Shown: one piece after another, positions 8,836-21,356 of the stretch | Layout of the letters: each line of letters begins with the position of its first letter | Position numbering within the stretch: position 1 is the stretch's first letter | Assembly (NCBI GenBank): GCA_025175895.1 | Contig: CM045989.1 | Coordinates: forward strand, 124,013,272-124,077,271 | Reading direction: 5' to 3' | Source of the DNA: Wurfbainia villosa | Lineage: Eukaryota > Streptophyta > Magnoliopsida > Zingiberales > Zingiberaceae | Length of the DNA stretch: 64,000 nucleotides | Position numbers and translations under genes: made by a program | Notes under the pieces: generated by a model | Told to the model about the DNA's origin: nothing | The model's input: the letters and a program-made list of their open reading frames with translations, nothing else | The model's database searches: none

Positions 8836-11772
8836 TCAACATATTCGAAGTTGTATGGAGCCGCTGGCTACATGTTCTCGAATGAAATGGTGTTTTACCT
8901 CTATATGCTTTGTTCTTGAATGGCATATAGGGTTCTTAGTTAGATTTATCGAACTTATGTTGTCTACAAAAATTTTAGTTTTGGTGAAGTCCAACCTAAA
9001 GTCTCGGAGAGTGTGCTTCATCCAAAGAAGCTGAGTTACACACTCACCCATCGCAACGTATTCGGCTTCGGTGGTAGATAAGGCAACACAATGTTGCTTC
9101 ATACTGCACCAACTCACTAGACTTGAGCCGATTAGTTGACAACAACCACTCGTGCTCTTTCTATCGAGTTTACTACCGGCATAATCCGAATCGGAGTAGC
9201 CGATTAGTTCGAACTCCGTAGATCTAGGGTACCAAATACCAACATTAAGTGTACCCTTAAGATATCTAAGGATACGCTTAACTAGGGTTAGGTTTGAGAA
9301 CTCCAGCACATACTATCAGAATAGGATGTCGGGTCGACTAGCTTAAGTATAGGAGACTTCCTATCGCCTCCTATAGTACTTTAAGTCAATGGACTTACTT
9401 TCTAGGTCTTCCTATGTTAACATTAATCGCCATTGGGGTGTTTATTATCTTAGCGCCTTGCATTCCAAATCTTTTAATTAACTCCTTAGTGTATTTTTGT
9501 TGATATAGGTATATACCATCCTTAGTTTGTTTAATTTGTAGACCTAAAGAAACTTAATCGCTACTAAGTTCATTTCAAACTCACTTTCCATGAGTGAAAC
9601 GAACTCGCTTAGTAAGGCCGAGTTAGAGGTTCCAAAAATTATATCGCCTACGTAAATTTGAGCTATGAATATTTCTTTACCTAAGGTTTTACGAAGAGAG
9701 TTGGGTCAACTAAGCCTTGGTTAAACCCTTTGACTTGAGATGGATTGAAAGTCTTCGCATCAAGCCTCGAGGAGCTTGTTTAAGTCCATAGAGAGCTTTC
9801 TAAGTTTTAGAACATGGTCGGGTTTATCTAGATTTTCAATCCGGTGGCTAACATAAACTTCTTCTTTAATGTATCCATTTAGGAATGCCGACTTAACATC
9901 CCATTTGAAATAGCTTAAATCCTCGATGTGCGGCATAAGCTAGCAACATTCGAATGGATTCGAGTCTAGCTCTTGGGGCATAGGTTTCTGTAATCTAAGC
10001 CTTCGACTTGATCAACCCTTTGGCGACTAACCTAGCCTTGTTTCTAACTACTTCACCTTTATCATCAAGCTTATTTCTAAACACCCACCTTGTTCCAATT
10101 GTCGTTTTTATCTTTAGGTGGTGGTACTAATTCCACTTCATTCCTAGTAAATTGAGCTAGCTCTTCTTGCATTGCAATAATCCAATCGGGATCAAGAAGA
10201 GCTTGTTCAATTGATTTGGGTTCTATCTTTGAAATTAAGGAAATTTGACTAAGGTTCCTATAGGATGCTCTAGTTCGAACTCCTAGATTAGGATCTCCTA
10301 TCAATTGATCGATAGGGTGGTTAGTCTGAATCCTAGATTGGGTTGGGTTTGTGTCACCTAATGCTTGATCAATGGGGTGACTTGGTTGAACACTAGTTTG
10401 ACTCGGATCACTTGTCACTTGGTCGACAAGAGAAGTTGGTTGATGTGGATTAGACTCGATATCGGTCAGAGTTAGGTCTAGTATGAGTAGGCTCGCTAAT
10501 TGGGGTTGTCGGGGGTTTTGTAGGTTCGTTTCCTTCATCAAATACTACATTGATAGTCTCCTCGACTCTAAGGGTGTCGTGGTTATATACTCTATAAGCT
10601 CGGCTTGTAGTCGAGTATCCTAGAAATATTCCGGTCGTGGTTTTGGATGTAAATTTCCCTAGGTAATCCTTAGTGTTTAGAATATGTACCTTACACCCAA
10701 ATACCCTAAAGTACTTGATGTTAGGTATTTTATCGTGATAAATCTCATACGAGGTCTTAAGGTGCCTCTTTACCATAAGGATCCTATTCTGGACATAGCA
10801 AGCCGTGCTAACGGCTTCTGCCCAAAACCTATCAGGTAGGTTATATTCGTTTAACATGGTCCTAGCGGCTTCTTGTAGAGTTCGGTTTTTCCGCTCCACT
10901 AGGCCATTTTGTTGAGGGGTCCTAGGGCAAGAGAATTCATGGTGGTATCCATTTAGGTTACAGAAGTCGGTGAACCTTTGATTTTCGAATTCACCACCAT
11001 GATCGCTTCTAAGTCTTTTAACCTTAAGGTCTTTTTGATTCTCAATTAATTTGAATAGATTGATTAATTGATCTAGGGTATCATTTTTATGTTTGACGAA
11101 CCTAACCCAGGTAAACCTGGAGTAGTCATCAATTATGACTAAGCAATATTGACTTTTATTGAGTGACTTGGCTCCATGTGAATCGAATAGATCCATATGC
11201 AGGAGCTCAAGTACACTTGAGGTTCGTTCTTGGTTAGTTAACTTGTGTTGTGTCCTAGGTTGTTTTCCTTGTTGACAAGCATTACAGATTTTATTAACCA
11301 AGTTGTTGAGGTTGGGTAAACCTCTGACTAAGCCACTCTGACTCATCTTGTGGACGAGTCTTGGGTGCGAGTGACCGAGTCGTCGGTGCCACAACCATGA
11401 TTCCTCTTCCTGTGTCATAAGACATTTGGCTGAGGATTTGATTAAGTTCATTGTATAAATGTTATTTGTCCTAGTTCCTTTGAGTATAGTATTAGCTGTT
11501 TCATTTGTTTTAATTACACATTCATTTTCTAAAAATACGACCTTATAGTTATTGTCACACAATTGGCTTACGCTAAGCAGGTTATATTCAAAATTCTCTA
11601 CAAGTAATACATTTTTAATAACAAAATTCGAGTTAAGCTCGATATCACCTGATCCGATGATTTTGAGCTTGCCGTTATTCCCAAAGGCTACCGATCCTTG
11701 TCGTTTGAATCGAAGCTTTGTGAATTTGAGTTGATCCCCGGTCATGTGTCGGGAGCAACCACTGTACAACAT
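8836..11772 (-). pseudogene. pol: pol of element C (protease, integrase, reverse transcriptase, RNase H)
   Basis: Read on the minus strand. The frame 11772-10450 holds the protease motif, changed from DSG to YSG, so the catalytic Asp is lost. It continues with a GAG-pre-integrase segment, the integrase zinc finger (HRRLGH...CNACQQGKQ), the DDE core (MDLFDSHG, DDYSRFTW, SDHGGEF, QNGLVERKNR) and the C-terminal copia region (FRVFGCKVHI). The frame then shifts. Reverse transcriptase (10541-9310) is broken by multiple indels and its YVDD reads YVGD at about 9643-9655. RNase H (9309-8836) keeps DSDYAG and STTEAEYVA. These enzymes would cleave the polyprotein, copy element RNA and insert the DNA. 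This copy cannot do so. Confidence 0.88.
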
Positions 11773-12348
11773 CCATTGATCCTACACACAAGGTGGTTGG
11801 ATTGGATGTTAGATTTTTATTTTTAAATTGGTTGTAAGTTGTTAAACCTAGGTCATCTCACCCGAGTCTATATGATCAAGCATGTTATACTTATGTTTTT
11901 TTTGTGAGATGACTCCCAATTAAATTTATTAAGTGGATTTAGGTTTAAGTGATTTTATGTTGAGATGATTTTCAATTAAGTTTGATTAAGTGGATTTAGG
12001 TTCAAGTTAGATTTGGATTTAACCCAAGGCTTGTCAAGTTTACCTTTTCCAGATCATGGCTTCCAGGTCGTGGCAAGGCACAGGGGCCTTCTTTTATCGG
12101 ATCATCGACCACTTCCTTAGACAAAGCCATGTTCAAGAAAATGATGACTTGACTCACCTAAGACTATTTCCTAGTCTAACTAGTTATTTTTGAAAAGAGG
12201 CTCCCCGAGGCTCAATCTTTTCGAAGGATTTTAGTTGGTTATTTGAAAAGAGGCTCCCCGAGGCTCAATCTTTTCGAAGGATTTTTTAGTTGGTTATTTG
12301 TGTATTCCAAGTGAGTTAAAAACAACAAAAAAACAAAGCATGCAATTT
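11773..12348 (-). other. gag-pol spacer of element C with hairpin duplication
   Basis: No open frame is supported. It contains a 53-base tandem duplication (12191-12243 and 12244-12296). Each unit carries GAAAAGA and TCTTTTC as inverted arms around GGCTCCCCGAGGCTCAA. Confidence 0.6.
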
Positions 12349-13980
12349 CTAAGTTAAAGCACAAACATGTTTTGTCTTGGCTCCCCCTAGGCAGTTGAAT
12401 CGGTTCGGTCTATCCACATAGTGGATTTGGTCCATAGGAACCCGATGCGAGTTAGATCCTAGAGTTGAAATCAAAGTGGTCTTAGGGACCCATGCTTGGA
12501 CACATTTTTTATGTCTACTTACGATTGACATATACGACTTATTGGTCGTGTTTGAGCTAAACCCTAGTCCGGCCTTGTTGTACACGGCCCTTTGCGATCC
12601 AAGTAGGAGGCCAAGTCCTTTGGATCCCAAAGTAAACCTTTCCAACGTATTCCTAAGATCTTCGACTTGACTTTTCAAGAGTGAGTTCTCAACTTCGAGT
12701 TTTTCAACCCGAGTTGAGTCCTTCTCTTGAACTCGACTAGTCGAAGAGGTTAGGAGACCTCGTGTTTGAGGAGTTTAACTTCCTCAACCAGGGTCTCGAC
12801 CTTGGACTCGGACTTAGCTAACTTCCTAGACAAAAACCTAACCGTATTATGTAAAGTATTAAATAAAGTACGACTCACCTTAAGGGTATCTTTTGAACCG
12901 GATGCGTATCCGTGGCTTGACTTGAAGGTTGCTTCGTAGTCCGAATCATCCTCCGGTTCTGACTCAAGTTCGGGTTCGGTCTCCGTGTCTGACTCAATTG
13001 ATTTCGCCATGAAGACGTGGTCTTCGTCTTCTTCGGATGACTAATCTTCCCATCTAGCGTAGAGGGCCTTCTTGTGCTTAGGTCCTTGGTGGTTGAGCTT
13101 GGGGCACTCGGACTTGATATGTCCAAACCTGTTACACTCATAACACCTAATATTAGAACTTTTAGGTTTACCTTGGTTGGGTCGAGTCGTGGTTCGCTTT
13201 CGTCCCTTGGCTATTCTTAGAGCTAGGTTCAATAGTTGGATCGATCCGGTCAACTTCTTCGGACTCGTCTTCCTCCTCGGTTGGTGGTGGCTTGCTTGCG
13301 ATTTTCTTCTTCTTTGATCCTGCAAATAAAGCTATACCCCTCTCGGGTTCCGAGTTGGATTGTTCATGTAATTCGAAATCGGAAAAGAGTTCATCTAACC
13401 TAATTTTAGAAAGATCCTTGGAGACCTTGTAGGCATCGACCATGGATGCCCACAAGGTAGTCCTCGGAAAAGAGTTTAGAACATACCTTATAAGGTCGCG
13501 GTTTTCGACCTTTTGCCCGATTGCGTGTAAGTTGTTGACGATGTCCTGGACACGGGCGTGGAGTTGCGTCGCGGATTCGTGTTCCTGCATTTTTAGTGTG
13601 TACAATTTATTGAATAACAAATCACGCTTACATACCTTGGCTTGATCCGATCCTTCGTGTAACTCGATTAGTTTAGTCCAAAGATCCTTTGCGCTTATGA
13701 AGGGGCCGACGCGATTTAACTCCTCCTTGGATAGGCCGCATTGGAGGATTTGTGTTGCCTTGGCGTCGGCTTCGACTTGTCGTTTTGTTGCAACGGTCCA
13801 TTGATCATAATCCAAGGAGTCACCCACTTCATTAGTCGGAAGTGTGAAACCCGTTTGGATTATGATCCACATCTCGAGTTGGGTTTTGAGAAAGCATTCC
13901 ATCCGACCCTTCCAATAACGGAAGTCATCTCCGTTATAAAACGGAGGTCGGACGGTGCTAAAACCCTCGAGATGGGCCAT
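12349..13980 (-). pseudogene. gag: gag of element C (frameshifted)
   Basis: On the minus strand ATG 13980 opens the UBN2-type capsid region (YWKGRMECFLK, LWTKLIELHEGSD, LLFNKLYTLKM, LHARVQDIVN, TLWASMVDAYK), open to about 13168. A frameshift near 13240 moves to the frame with an intact zinc knuckle, CYECNRFGHIKSEC (CX2CX4HX4C, about 13145-13100). Further shifts lead to an acidic Ser/Glu segment and a leucine-rich, possibly coiled-coil segment (13010-12750), then a C-terminal part (12678-12349) with the WVPK-type motif (AWVPKTTL). Product: capsid/nucleocapsid. The start lies just after a spacer that follows the minus-strand primer site. Confidence 0.85.
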
Positions 13981-14183
13981 TGAAACAAAAAGACAAAAAG
14001 AGACGAAGACCGAAAAGCTAGCAAAGACAAAAACTCAAAAACAAGTACCAAGACTCGCGTCTTGGATTAGTAGTGCGGGAGAGAATTTAACAAACAAAAT
14101 AAATAGAAATAAACAGAATTAAAAGAAAATAAATCTGTAAAAAAAAGCTAGATTGGTGGTTTCACCAAATCTTAGCAACCCCC

Positions 14184-14196
14184 GGCTCTGATACCA
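14184..14196 (-). other. Primer binding site of element C
   Basis: GGCTCTGATACCA is the reverse complement of TGGTATCAGAGCC, adjoining the 5' LTR of this minus-strand element. Confidence 0.9.
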
Positions 14197-14198
14197 AT

Positions 14199-15267
14199 TG
14201 TTGGATCGATTTGAGCGCTAGAGGGGGGGGGTGAATAGCGATAAGAAAAAACTTTTCGTAATCGTTCGAATTGGCACGAGTAAACGCAGCGGAAAGATAG
14301 CAATAAATAAATAAAAACACGAGGGGTTTTTACTTGGTTCGTAGCCTACGGCTACTACTCCAAGGCCCTAATGGTCCTTGACCACTGAGGGCAAATATTA
14401 AACGAACTCCTTCTCGATAGAGATAGGAGTTAAGCGAATACAAAAACTCAATAAAGATTCAAGGTAGAGGGACACTCCCCCTCTCCTTGATATGATTTAA
14501 AGCTTGAAAATAAAGACAACTTATACAAAATTAAAGATTATACCGACGACTTCAAGGATTGGAGGTTGAAGCTTTAGTCGTCGTCTCGGCAGCGCTTCGT
14601 CGTAGGGATGTCGGAGAGTCGGAGCGTATCGGAAGCACTTGGAAGCTTTTGAATTGATGAAAAACCCTAGGTTTGGCCCTCCTTTTATAGCCTTTAAGCC
14701 CCTCAACGAATGGGTCTTCAACCAATCACAAATGGGCACAAAACTCCTTGAAAAATGGTGATAAAGCTTGACTCCTCGAGGCTGATTTTTGACCACCGGT
14801 TGAAGCGGCGGTTGAGCTATCGCCGGTTGAGGCTGGCGGTTGAAGCTGGCAGCCACGATTTTTGACTAAACAAGGAGTTTAGCTCAAAATACAAGTGAAT
14901 TCGACGGCCACTTCCCGTCCGATCTCAACATAGACCTTCCATGGGAAGTCTTGGGTTGGATCGTCGCCTAAGGACGTCCCCGTACAAAGGACACGACCTC
15001 ACTTACGCTTGCACACACGAGCTTACCTCGATACTTACTTGTCGCTTTTGCTTCCGGCCTTCCACTCGATTCCTTCAGCTCCCTCCGAAGTAACTCGAGT
15101 GTCGCCCGACCACCGCGGCTTCCTCCGGGTGTCGCTAGCCTTCAGCTCCAGCATTGAGACTTTTCTGCACACTTGATTTAGCTCGTGAGATAACAATATA
15201 AGCTTAACTTTGTATCGTTTGCTATAATCAAAACATAGGTTCGACTTAGGTGCCCACTGCACCAACA
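14199..15267 (-). repeat. 5' LTR of element C
   Basis: Partner of 6809-7877, of equal length. Differences are few: a short deletion near 14385 and small insertions near 14775-14870. Minus-strand TATAAAA lies at about 14684-14690. Confidence 0.92.
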
Positions 15268-15300
15268 TGCATTTCATGTCGTTGCATTACATTCATATAG

Positions 15301-16101
15301 GCGATCCCGTAGAAATGACCCACCCGAGGTTAAATCACGATTGTACCAAACCATGTTGGTTAGGTACATCGATAGAGACTTCTTTACACGTTACTGTAGT
15401 GACGTCATGAACATATTTGCATATTATCATCTTATGAAAATAGTATTATGCACACATGCCATCAATGATGATCTCCTTAAGGAGTTCTATCAGAACTTAA
15501 AGAAGGTAGACGATGGCCCTACCTACACTACTCGCGTTGCAAAACGCGATTTAGAGTTCACTCCTGCGATATTGCAGGAGTTTCTTGAGTGTAAGCCATC
15601 GGATGACACCTTCATTTTCTACCCTATCTTCGGTGCCCCTTTACCCGAGCCCTTTGACTATATCTCTTTGGACTCCATGCATGAGCATGTTTTTGGCCAT
15701 CCTCGTCCACCAGCTCAGAATTTATTTCCTATTACTGAGCTATCTGCACTTGACAATGTACTCTACAAGGTCATTGTTGGGTGTTTTCTTCCGATTGTGA
15801 CTCAAGGTCTGGCCAAGATTCGGCCACCCCATCTCTTTCTCTTGTACGCCATGCGTAATAGACTAGACATTAACATTGCATTGAACATGTTTCATTGCAT
15901 TGTACATTTCATATCCCCTGTACAAGGGAAAGTGCATATGCCTTATGGCTACATCATCACTGCATGGTTAGAGTCAGTAGGCATCAACATTCACAAGGGA
16001 TCGCTGAGGGCGCTATCTGAGGTGTACGACTGCATATCAGTTCGTAACTTCTCGTTCGCGAAGCTGCGGATGGGACAGGGGCAGATGGAGCTGGCACCTC
16101 G
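15301..16101 (+). pseudogene. Envelope-like gene of element B, exon 2, first part
   Basis: A CATATAG acceptor at 15294-15300 opens a frame that is clean to the D insertion at 16102. The phase fits exon 1 at 6715-6725. The product resembles the third reading frame of E (27951-29064) over about 200 residues. Shared landmarks are TRVA near residue 80, an EPxPxPF...ISLDS stretch, ELSALDNVLYKVI, PIVTxGLAxxRPPHL, LDINIxLNxFxCIxHFI and WLxSVGI. This pattern matches the protein found 3' of pol in SIRE-type elements and annotated as envelope-like or putative plant transposon protein. The family name is my inference. No clear membrane segment or signal peptide is visible, so a true envelope role is doubtful. 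The frame resumes at 47413. Confidence 0.65.
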
Positions 16102-17225
16102 TGTTGGATCGAAGCGGATCGCTAGAGGGGGGGTGAATAGCGATAAAACCTTTTTCTTTTCTTTTTTTTCGTTAAAACTCGAGAGATAATTAATTGCAGC
16201 GGAAATGTAAATGTAAAGTAAAAAGAGACAAAAGAGTTTTACTTGGTCCGTAGCCTTCGGCTACTACTCCAAGGCCCTAGCGGTCCTCGACCACGTACGG
16301 AGGGTAAAAACACTAAAGAACTCCTCCCCTTTAGAGGTAGGAGTTTAATCGATACAAGTAAAGCACAAAGCTTGAGGTAGAGGGACACTCCCCCTCTCCT
16401 CGTTACGATAAAATCTCCGAAAATGAAAGTACTAAACTGAAATAAAACTCTAACCGACGTAATAAAATGAAAACAAATAAACCTAGACGTCGGAGAAGAA
16501 GCACTTCGTTGTCAGAGAAGTTGTAGCTTTGCGGAGGCTTTTGGAGGCTTAGAATTGATGAAGAAACCCTAGGTTAGGACCTCCTTTTATAGCCTTTAAG
16601 CCCCTCATCGAATGGGTCTTCAACCAATAGGAATTGGGCACAAAACTCCTTGAAAAATGGTGATAAAGCTTGACTCCTCGAGGCTGATTTTTGACCATCG
16701 GTTGAACTGATTTCTTGGCCGGTTGAACTGATGGCTCGTGATTGAATCAACCTTGACCTGGTTGAACGATGGCTTAGCAGATTGAACTGATTTTTTGGCT
16801 TGAACTGATTTTTAGACTTTTCGACTGTAATAAAGAGTTAGCTCGAAATATAAGTGAATTCGACGGCCACTTGCCATCCGATCTCAACATAGACCTTCCA
16901 TGGGAAGTCTTGGTATGATCGTCGCCTAAGGATGTCCCCGTATGGAGGACTCGACCTTACTTATGCTCACTCACACGAGCTTACCTCAACATTTACCTTT
17001 GAAGTCTTGCTTTCGGTCTCCACCTGATTCCTTCGGTTCCCTCCGAAGTCCTCCCGGTGTCGCCCGACCATCGCGGCTTCCTCCGGGTGTCGCTAGCCTT
17101 TAGCTCCAGCTATAGCAATCTTCTGCACACTCGATTCAGCTCGTGAGATAATGACATGAGCTTAACTTTGTATCGTTTGCTATAATCAAAACTCAGGTTC
17201 GACTTAGGTGCCTACTGCACCAACA
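16102..17225 (-). repeat. 3' LTR of element D
   Basis: Matches 46280-47407. Minus-strand TATAAAA lies at 16585-16591. A GGTTGAACTGAT-type tandem motif (about 16695-16810) differs in unit content from the other copy (46875-46995). Confidence 0.92.
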
Positions 17226-17240
17226 ATCTCCCCCTTTTTG
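17226..17240 (-). other. Polypurine tract of element D
   Basis: Minus-strand CAAAAAGGGGGAGAT abuts the 3' LTR. Confidence 0.85.
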
Positions 17241-18130
17241 ATTTATGGCAAACCCACATACAAAGTTAAGTAAATAGCAAGCATGAAGAATAATGTGCAT
17301 TAGAAACAAGAAATAAAGAAGATTAAGTTGGAGTAGTAAGGATTTTCTTCAAGTACTCCCCCTTGACCGAGGGTGAGTCTTGAAGAAAGACCTTAATCCT
17401 CCCCTTTGAGGGTTTCTTTAAGTAATTAACATTACTTAAAGTTGGCCTTAGTAAAACGTTTAAGTTAAGAGTTCTTCTTAACTTGGCACTTTCTCCCCCT
17501 TAAGTAAAACATTAAGGGCATAATAAAAAAATAAGTAAAAGCGTTGACGCCATTACATAAGTTTAAGTTAAGAATTCTCTTAACTTGGCCTTTAATAAGT
17601 TTTCAAAACTTAAAGTTAACTTTTGGTTTAAATATAAAGTAAGAGTTAAGTTATCAAAAAAAATTTTGATCCCTTAACTTTGGCCTTTTTCTCCCCCTTT
17701 TGCCATATATCGAAAAGAGTGAGTGTGTGTGTGGAAAACAAAAATAAGTGTTAAATTTAAAGTCCAAGCATGTTCCACATTATTTTGAAAATAATATACT
17801 GAAAATAAGTTCATCTATAAGATGTTCGACTCATATTTGGCTTGATTGATATGAAAGATCAACCAGTCCTAGTCAGAGTCGGTTAGTATGTATGATTATA
17901 CTCCGTGGTTCATAGCGATGCACTAGCTCTACATCTGGAACCAGGAGTAAGGTCCTAACATCTCACGCCCATCTACGTGGCTAAGTACACAAACACATTA
18001 GTCCTATGTGTTGTGAGATGTATTGGCTCTTTAAATCTATAGGTGCATGATATCTAAGGTATGTCCTATACTAGTTCCATAAAAAATGAAAGTTAAGAAA
18101 TAGTAGTAAGAAAATATAATTTGCAAGTTC
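17241..18130 (-). other. 3' noncoding region of element D
   Basis: No gene is seen. Several CTCCCCCTT motifs (near 17357, 17400, 17502 and 17692) read on the minus strand as AAGGGGGAG and look like extra polypurine tracts. AACTTAACTC-rich sequence and a CATCTCACG block follow, shared with C. Confidence 0.6.
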
Positions 18131-20794
18131 CTATTCTACTACGCACATGCCCAATTTTCGTCTTAATAGACTAAATTCGGCTTCGGGTAGGAGTTTAGTA
18201 AATAGGTCTGCTAAGTTAGACTTTGATTCGACGTATTTGAGTTGTATGACTCCGTTGGCCACATGTTCTCGAATGAAATAGTGTTTGACCTCTATATGTT
18301 TGGTCCTAGAGTGACATATCGGATTCTTTGCAAGATTAATTGAACTAATGTTATCTACGTGAAGTTTAGTATTCGTAAAGTCTAACTTAAAGTCGTGGAG
18401 AGTGTGCTTCATCCAAAGAAGCTGCGTGACACACTCACCCATCGCGATGTATTCGTCTTCGGTGGTAGATAAAGCAACACAGTGTTGCTTCCTACTGCAC
18501 CAACTCACTAGACTCGAGCCGAGAAGTTGACAACTACCACTCGTACTCTTTCTATCGAGCTTACTACCGGCATAGTTCGAATCCGAGTAGTTAGTTAGTT
18601 CGAACTCGGTAGATCTAGGATACCAAATACCGACATTAAGTGTACCCTTTAGATATCTAAGGATACGCTTGACTAGAGTTAGGTGAGACTCCTTGGCACA
18701 GGTTTGAAACCTTGCGCACATACTTACTGCAAATAAGATATCAGGTCGGCTTGCAGTTAGGTAAAGGAGACTCCCTATTATGCTCCTATAGTATTTTAAA
18801 TCAATTGAATTTCCGATTACATATTCTTCTATATTCACATTAGTTGCCATTGGGGTATTAATAATTTTAGCGTCTTGCATTCCAAAGCGTTTAATTAATT
18901 CCCTAGTATATTTGCGTTGATGTAGGTATATTCCATCTTTAGTTTGTTTAATTTGTAGACCTAAAAAGAAACTTAACTCACCTACTAAATTCATTTCAAA
19001 TTCACTTTCCATAAGTGAAATGAACTCATTTAGTAGGATTGAGTTGGTGGTTCCGAAAATAATATCATCTACGTAGATTTAGGCTATGAATATGTCTTTA
19101 CCTAAGGTTTTTACGAAAAGGGTTGGGTCAACTACACCTTGGTTAAAGCCTTTGGACTTAAGATAAATCGAAAGTCTCTCGTACCAAGCTCGAGGAGCTT
19201 GTTTAAGTCCATAAAGAGCTTTCTTTAACCTAAGGACATGATCGGGTTTGTCTAAACTTTCGAAACCGGGGGGTTGACTAACATAAACTTCTTCTTTAAT
19301 GTATCCATTTAAGAATGCAGATTTCACATCCATTTGAAACAACTTAAATCCTCGATGTGCTGCATATGCTAATAGCATTCGAATAGACTCTAATCTAGCT
19401 ACTGGGGCATAGGTCTCGTCGTAATCTAAACCTTCGACTTGACTAAACCCTTTAGCAACTAGTCTAGCTTTATTTCTAACTACTTCACCTCTATCATCAA
19501 TTTTATTTCTGAACACCCACCTTGTTCCAATGATTGTTTTATCTTTAGGTGGTGGTACTAATTCCCATACTTCGTTCCTAGTGAATTGAGCCAACTCTTC
19601 TTGCATTGCAATAATCCAATCGGGATCAAGAAGAGCTTGGTCAATAGTTTTGGGTTCAATTTTAGAAATCAAGGATATTTGACTAAGGTTTCTGTATGAG
19701 GCTCTAGTTCGAACACCTAGACTTGGATCACCTATCACTTGGTCGATAGGATGATTCGTTTGAGTCCTAGTTGGATTTGGGTTTGAGTCTACAACTTGAT
19801 CCATAGGATGACTCGTTTGAGTTCTAGTTTGGTTGGAGTCATCTATCACTTGGTCGATAGAGTGACTTGGTTGACTTAGGTTAGGATTAACACTAGACTT
19901 GATCTCTGGATCAGAGTTAGGTCTAGTATGAGTCGGTTCACTAATTAGGGTTGCCGGGGGTTTTGTAGGTTCGTGTCCTTCATCAAATACTATATTGATA
20001 GTCTCCTCGACTCTAAGGGTGTCGTGGTTATATACTCTATAAGCTCTGCTTGTAGTCGAGTATCCTAGAAAGATTCCGGTCGTGGTTTTGGATGTAAATT
20101 TCCCTAGGTAATCCTTAGTGTTTAGGATATGTACCTTACACCCAAATACCCTAAAGTACTTGATGTTAGGTATTTTATCGTGATAAATCTCGTATGAGGT
20201 CTTAAGGTGCCTCTTTACCATAAGGATTCTATTTTGGACATAGCATGCCGTATTCACGGCTTCGGCCCAAAACCTATCGGGTAGGTTATACTCATTAAGC
20301 ATTGTCCTAGCGGCTTCTTGTAGGGTTCTATTTTTGCATTCTACTAGGCCATTTTGTTGTGGAGTTCTAGGGCAAGAGAACTCATGGTGGTATCCATTTA
20401 GGTTACAGAATTCTGTAAACCTATGGTTTTCGAATTCACCACCATGATCAGTCCTAAGTCTTTTGATTTTAATGCTTTGTTGATTTTCTATTAATTTAAA
20501 TAGATTGATTAATTGATCTAGGGTATCACTTTTGTGTTTGATGAACCTAACCCAAGTAAATCTAGAATAGTCATCAATTATGACTAAGCAGAATTTACTT
20601 CCGTTAAGTGACTTAGCTCCGTGTGAATCAAATAGATCCATGTGTAGGAGCTCAAGCACACTTTTGGTTCGTTCTTGACTAGTTAGTTGATGTTGTGTCC
20701 TAGATTGTTTACCTTGTTGATAAGCATTACATATTTTATTATCTAAGTTATTGAGGTTAGGCAAACCTCTAACTAAGTCACTCTGACTCATCTT
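18131..20794 (-). pseudogene. pol: pol of element D, integrase core to RNase H
   Basis: Read on the minus strand from the E junction at 20794, which includes one ATCTT copy. It holds the rest of the integrase zinc finger (NAYQQGKQ, first Cys changed to Tyr), the DDE core (MDLFDSHG, DDYSRFTW, TDHGGEF, QNGLVECKNR), and reverse transcriptase with WVFRNK, LDYDETYAPVARLESIR, QMDVKSAFLNG and YGLKQAPRAWYERL. A stop sits at 19079-19081 (CAA to TAA), two codons before the intact YVDD. The frame then continues through VGELSFFLGLQ to RNase H (19012-18131), where DSDYAG reads DSNYAG and STTEAEY reads STTEDEY. It is one of the least decayed pol regions in the window. Residues read beyond 20794 belong to LTR E. 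Confidence 0.9.
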
Positions 20795-20905
20795 TGTTGG
20801 TGCAACAATGCCCCAAGCATTTATATATTTTGATGTTTGGATAATCATCTAAGTTAGGCAATGTTTTGTGATCTAATTGTAAACATGTTTAAGTGACAGG
20901 AAAAT

Positions 20906-21130
20906 CCAAGTATGAAGACTTGGTAAAAGATAAGTCCAAGTGTGCTCTTGGCAAAGAGAAGTCAAAGGAAAGGTCTTGGTCTTGGCAGCGTAAGTCCAAG
21001 CATGTAGTCTTGGCTGCGTAAAGTCCAAGCAGTCCTTGGAAAAGAAAGACCAAAGGAAAGTCTTGGCGGCATAAGTCCAAGCATGTAGTCTTGGCGGCGT
21101 AAAGTCCAAGCGTACTTTGGCAAAGAAGAA
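20906..21130. repeat. Tandem hairpin units in LTR E
   Basis: About eight units of 26-32 bases, AAGTCCAAG...CTTGGCGGCGT, most with internal CCAAG/CTTGG inverted arms. The same array lies at 42295-42520 in the 3' LTR. Confidence 0.75.
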
Positions 21131-21356
21131 ACCCAAAGCATGACGAAATCGAAGGAAGCTTTTGAAGGCAAGCGCATGGATGGAGTCATGGACTCAAAGA
21201 AATCCTGGAGGCGCAAGGCTGATGGAGAAGCTAGAAGGTTAAGTCTAGGCTTAGGTTATGTTTTCAAGTATGAATTAGTCATACTTGGGGTGTGCCAGTC
21301 GACTGGAACATGGTGTCGGTTGAACTGGCCCTTAAAATGCAGCATTAGAGGTTGGA

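Larger units (their letters stand above)
6809..15267 (-). mobile_element. Element C: decayed SIRE-like copia retrotransposon in the intron of B's envelope-like gene
   Basis: Two 1069-base LTRs (6809-7877 and 14199-15267), each TGTTGG...CCAACA, are flanked by a perfect TGCAT duplication (6804-6808 and 15268-15272). The primer site and polypurine tract are both on the minus strand. The 8459-base element carries gag (from 13980) and pol (11772 down to about 8836), and no envelope-like gene. Several frameshifts, plus changed catalytic residues in protease and reverse transcriptase, mark it as dead. It is the same family as D but a different subfamily. Confidence 0.92.
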
